This document shows, piece after piece, positions 60,938-64,000 of a stretch of DNA of 64,000 nucleotides. The notes under the pieces are model-generated. The model was not told the origin of the DNA, searched no databases, and saw only the letters and a program-made list of their open reading frames with translations. Origin of the DNA: Immundisolibacterales bacterium (GTDB lineage Bacteria > Pseudomonadota > Gammaproteobacteria > HK1); NCBI GenBank assembly GCA_026712715.1, contig JAPOPW010000043.1, forward strand, positions 1 to 64,000. The letters run 5' to 3'. Both the position numbers and the translations under genes were made by a program. Numbering within the stretch: the first letter of the stretch is position 1; each line of letters starts with the position of its first letter.

Positions 60938-62503
60938 ATGGCCGCCCGGTACAAGGTGTCGCTCGTGTTCGACGGCAAGTCCGGGGGCGCTCCGGTTGCC
61001 GTGGCCGCCCTCACCTTGCGGGAGGGATACAGCGCGGGCTGGGAGGGGAGGGCGGTGCTCGCCCTCGCCGCGGACGTCCCGCTCGGGATCGCGGAGATCC
61101 TGGGCGGGGTCCTCGAGCGCGGCATCGTGCCCGGCGCGTCCGTCGTCGTTCGCCTCGCGCTCGTGGACGACGCGGCCCCGGCGGACGATCCGGGAAGCAC
61201 CGTCCGATCGTGGCCGTGCGTGGTCGCCGGGGTCGAGCCCGAGCCCCCTCCCCCCGACGCAAGCCGCGCCGAATGCCTGGTCGCGCTCGAGGACCCGGTG
61301 CGCCGACTCTTCCCGACTCCCATTCGGGCCGTGTTCGCGGGGAGCTCGATCGCGGAGATGACGGGTGGCGCGATCGGGCTCGCGGCCGGAACGCACGGCG
61401 CGCCCTCGCTCAACCCGATTCTCCCGCAGACCGGCGCGGTCACCGTCGTGGACGCGACCCGCGAGGCGCTCGCGGCGATTCCGTATGCGATCGCGTGCGG
61501 GGAGAGCCTCGGTGAGTGGCTGGAACGGGTGCACGCGCCGCTCGGCGTGCGGAGCGAGCTCCGGAGCCTCTCCGATGGAGGTCTTGAATTGACCCTCAGC
61601 GACCGCATCCCGGGTGGGGAATGGCTCGAGGCGAATCTCGTTTCCAACTCCGGCGAGGATGGTGACGAAGCCGGCGAGGTGCGCCTTCTCGCGGTGCACG
61701 GACGTCCCGGGGAAGCCCGCCGCGGCGCCTTGCTGGACGACATCGAGGAGCCTGTTCTGTGGCGGATCGACCCCGATCTCCCGGTCGGGACCCTGATCGA
61801 GGGTGCCGGAATCGGGCCGGACGAAGCCGCCTTCCGGGCGGATCTCGATTCGCAGCGCGCCTTCCTCGAGCTCCTCACCATCGAGATCGAATCGCGCGAG
61901 CCCTGCCTCCGGCCGGGGACCCGCATGCGAATCGGGGGCCTCGAGCTTGCGGACATCGACCGCTGGCAGGTCGCCCGCGTGGTGCACGAGGTTCGCGGCC
62001 GAACCTACGCGAGCCGTGCGCAGGTGCTCCGCGGCGACGCGGCCTGGCGCGCGCGGCCGCCTCCGGCCGCTTCTCCCCGGACCGTGGTCGGCATCGTTGC
62101 GGGCGAGGAAGATGCCTTGCCGAACGAGCCCGTTCCGCGCGACCGGTTCGGACGGATCCCGGTCCGGGTCCCCTTCTCCGTGCGAGCGTCGAACGGCGCC
62201 GGCGCGGACGCGAACCCGCGGATCGAGATCCCCGTCGTCCAGGTGATGGCGGGTGCTCTCCACGGATTCGCGCCGGGCCACCGCAACGGCGATTCGTGCC
62301 GGCTGACGGTCCACCACCCGTTCAGCGCGGAGATCGACGGATTCTCGTACCGGGGAGTGCGCGAGGTGTACGGCGGCGAGAGCCTTGCGTCCGGCTGGTC
62401 CGGGTTCATCGTCGAGCATGACGGCGCGAAGGCTTGGTCGGGATGGGCTTTCGAGCGTGCCGACGAGGACTCGGCCGACGGTGCCGACGGGGACTCGGCG
62501 TGA
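60938..62503 (+). CDS. VgrG-like spike protein (first copy)
   Basis: The 521-residue protein resembles the gp27-gp5-like core of VgrG. The N-terminal part carries beta-rich modules (LFPTPIRAVFAGSSI, ESLGEWLERVHAPLGVRSEL). The C-terminal OB-fold signature DRFGRIPVRVPF near residue 408 corresponds to the D..GRVKVxFPW motif of VgrG, followed by HGFAPGHRNGD and a short ending. Compared with canonical VgrG (about 640 residues or more) the long beta-helical needle is missing or very short. It shares the OB-fold and following block with the next gene. ATG at 60938. Its stop overlaps the next gene by 4 bases. Confidence 0.65.
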   Translation: MAARYKVSLVFDGKSGGAPVAVAALTLREGYSAGWEGRAVLALAADVPLGIAEILGGVLERGIVPGASVVVRLALVDDAAPADDPGSTVRSWPCVVAGVEPEPPPPDASRAECLVALEDPVRRLFPTPIRAVFAGSSIAEMTGGAIGLAAGTHGAPSLNPILPQTGAVTVVDATREALAAIPYAIACGESLGEWLERVHAPLGVRSELRSLSDGGLELTLSDRIPGGEWLEANLVSNSGEDGDEAGEVRLLAVHGRPGEARRGALLDDIEEPVLWRIDPDLPVGTLIEGAGIGPDEAAFRADLDSQRAFLELLTIEIESREPCLRPGTRMRIGGLELADIDRWQVARVVHEVRGRTYASRAQVLRGDAAWRARPPPAASPRTVVGIVAGEEDALPNEPVPRDRFGRIPVRVPFSVRASNGAGADANPRIEIPVVQVMAGALHGFAPGHRNGDSCRLTVHHPFSAEIDGFSYRGVREVYGGESLASGWSGFIVEHDGAKAWSGWAFERADEDSADGADGDSA

Positions 62504-63849
62504 GCGCCGTCGCCTGGGAGTGCGGGGTCGCAGCGCTTGGCACGGGGCCGAGCGTGCCGCTCGCGGAGCTCAATCTGCGCGAGCACGCCACGGGGCTCGG
62601 CTGGAGCGGATGGGGACGGATCCGGCAAGCGGACCGGAGCCCGGCCGCGGTCCTCTTCGGGCGGGCGCAGGCGCATGGCCTCCTTCCGGGCGCTCCGGTC
62701 GTGATTTCCCTCTCCCCCGCGGGCCGGGATCCGGCGCGAACCTGGCCCTCGATCCTCACCGAGCTCGAGGTACGGAGCGGAGCCGATGACCCGCCGGCCG
62801 TCTTCGTCCGGTTCGCCGATCCGCTGAACCACCTTGCGGCCCGCTCTCTCTACGGAGCGTTCGCCGATTGCACTCCGGGCGAAATCCTCGCCGGCTCCCT
62901 GGCGCGCGCGGCGACGGCCGAGCCCGGTTCGCTCCGGGTCGCCCATCCCTCGCTTCCCGTTTTGGACATCCGCGAGTGCGCAGGAGAGAAGGGAGCGCGC
63001 ATTGCGTATGCGATTGCCGGCGGCGAGCCGCTCCTTGCATTCGTTCGCCGCCTTCTCGACGAGACCGGGATACGGCTGGCGGTCCTCGGGCTCGCGTCCG
63101 GCACGATCCGGATGGACCTGACGGATGACGCCGGGGAACCGGGTCGAGACGCGGATGGGGCAGTGCGGCTCGCCGCCTCGTTCGCGTCGCGCACGGCGCC
63201 GGGAACCCTGGGCGTGCGCGGCCTGTCCGCCGAATGCGGTCCGTGTGCGGAACGGTCCGACGGCGCCGGGGAAACGGGGTGGGTCGTGCGCGCCCATGCC
63301 GTATCGGAAGAGGCCGGGCTGCGGGCCGGGGGGTGCGTGGAGCTGACTGGTGGAGCCGTCGCGGACACGCGCACCTGGCGGATCGTGTCCGTCTCCCACC
63401 GGCTCGCCGACCGTGGATACCGGAACGAGAGTCGCCTCGAGTCGCACGCCCCGAGTCGGTCCTTCGAACCGGCCGGGCGCGATCCCGCGCCGAGGGTCCT
63501 CACGGGAACCGTGCACGAGGAGGGGTCGCGCGCCGGCGCCGTGGTGCCGGTCGACACCAACGGCCGGATCCCGGTGCAGCTTGCCTGCGACCCCGGTTCG
63601 GTGGTCCGCCTGCCCTTCGTCGTTCCCATGGCGGGCGGGGTCCACGGCTTCGCGCCCGCCTGCTGCGAGGGGGACAGGGTGCGGATTCGCGTGTGCGGCC
63701 CGTTTCAGGCCGAAGTGCGGGGGGCGCTCTGGAGCGAGGCGCTCGCTCCTGGAGAGGAGTTGAGGAGCGCGTCCCTCGCCCTGCACGCCGCGCCCGGACT
63801 GGGGGTGTCTTTCAACACGACCGACCGGACTGCGGAGCTTGCCTCGTGA
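62500..63849 (+). CDS. VgrG-like spike protein (second copy)
   Basis: The 449-residue paralogue of the preceding gene has an N-terminal gp27-like part (RFADPLNHLAARSLYGAFAD, GEPLLAFVRRLLDETGIRLAV in part). The OB-fold block VDTNGRIPVQLACD lies near residue 350, followed by GVHGFAPACCEGDRVRIRV, matching HGFAPGHRNGDSCRLTV of the first copy. It lacks the long needle and ends soon after. GTG at 62500 overlaps the upstream stop. Two different short spikes in tandem are unusual; they might form a mixed trimer or alternate with different effectors. Confidence 0.62.
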   Translation: MSAVAWECGVAALGTGPSVPLAELNLREHATGLGWSGWGRIRQADRSPAAVLFGRAQAHGLLPGAPVVISLSPAGRDPARTWPSILTELEVRSGADDPPAVFVRFADPLNHLAARSLYGAFADCTPGEILAGSLARAATAEPGSLRVAHPSLPVLDIRECAGEKGARIAYAIAGGEPLLAFVRRLLDETGIRLAVLGLASGTIRMDLTDDAGEPGRDADGAVRLAASFASRTAPGTLGVRGLSAECGPCAERSDGAGETGWVVRAHAVSEEAGLRAGGCVELTGGAVADTRTWRIVSVSHRLADRGYRNESRLESHAPSRSFEPAGRDPAPRVLTGTVHEEGSRAGAVVPVDTNGRIPVQLACDPGSVVRLPFVVPMAGGVHGFAPACCEGDRVRIRVCGPFQAEVRGALWSEALAPGEELRSASLALHAAPGLGVSFNTTDRTAELAS

Positions 63850-64000
63850 GCGAGGAATCGACGTACTCGCCGGCCGAGATCGCGCGGATTTTCCGCCGCG
63901 AGGCCCTGGCGAGCGATGCGGATCTTCGAATCGACCTGGCCGAACGCGTGGATCGGTCGGTGGCGGGAGACGAATTCGCCGAGCTCGAGCACGTGCGGGT
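63846..64000 (+). CDS. Unknown protein of the T6SS-like locus (cut by window end)
   Basis: GTG at 63846 overlaps the stop of the second VgrG-like gene by 4 bases and opens a frame of 51 codons to the window edge (SEESTYSPAEIARIFRREAL and so on). It is charged and probably helical. The product is truncated by the window, not by mutation. Coupling to the VgrG-like gene suggests a T6SS-associated chaperone, adaptor or effector, but nothing in the visible part decides this. Confidence 0.5.
   Translation, partial: MSEESTYSPAEIARIFRREALASDADLRIDLAERVDRSVAGDEFAELEHVR

Overview
The window is very GC-rich DNA, packed with genes that frequently start at GTG or TTG. The organism looks like a Gram-negative bacterium, most likely a member of the Pseudomonadota with a large catabolic genome. 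This rests on the TRAP and ABC uptake systems, a Tat-type binding protein, a LolA-like periplasmic protein and type VI secretion (T6SS) parts. No rRNA or marker gene fixes the lineage. No tRNA, rRNA or CRISPR array was seen.

Layout. (1) 1-735: a mobile-element graveyard, with a group II intron 3' end (domain V/VI hairpins) and a resolvase stub. (2) 735-8576, minus: a TraB/GumN-like protein, then an operon of an alpha/beta hydrolase, a complete TRAP transporter and both subunits of an N,N-dimethylformamidase-like enzyme. (3) 8746-16111, plus: a DinB-fold protein, a flavin oxidoreductase, split hydantoinase/oxoprolinase HyuA and HyuB, and a thiamine-diphosphate enzyme. (4) 16201-19208, minus: a gamma-glutamyltransferase-like hydrolase coupled to an M20 peptidase. 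(5) 19439-29935: an enolase-superfamily enzyme, catalase, PhyH oxygenase, DNA polymerase IV, an SDR, a tiny membrane protein and a fused 1275-residue 5-oxoprolinase-type protein. (6) 29943-39431, minus: sugar and sugar-acid genes, comprising a Gfo/Idh dehydrogenase, a PQQ-type sugar dehydrogenase, a ribose-type ABC importer, an Ldh2-type dehydrogenase, a split UxaA-type lyase and a DHDPS-family aldolase. (7) 39673-45512, plus: a second sugar importer lacking its ATPase, an Asp-box sialidase-like protein and a second PhyH oxygenase. (8) 45605-52873, plus: hemC-hemD-hemB-hemE-hemQ-hemH plus a flavin amine oxidase, a set that suggests the coproporphyrin-dependent route to heme. (9) 52958-53429, minus: a RelE/RHH toxin-antitoxin pair. 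(10) 53659-64000, plus: a LolA-like protein and then a divergent T6SS-like locus (ClpV-like ATPase, TssM-like protein, two Hcp, two VgrG-like proteins) that runs off the end.

Much of the window serves uptake and cleavage of amides, gamma-glutamyl or oxoproline compounds and sugar acids. The T6SS-like locus is the least conventional part. Its ATPase lacks the M-domain, its TssM-like protein has no visible Walker A motif and only one obvious membrane segment, and its paired tube and spike proteins differ within each pair.
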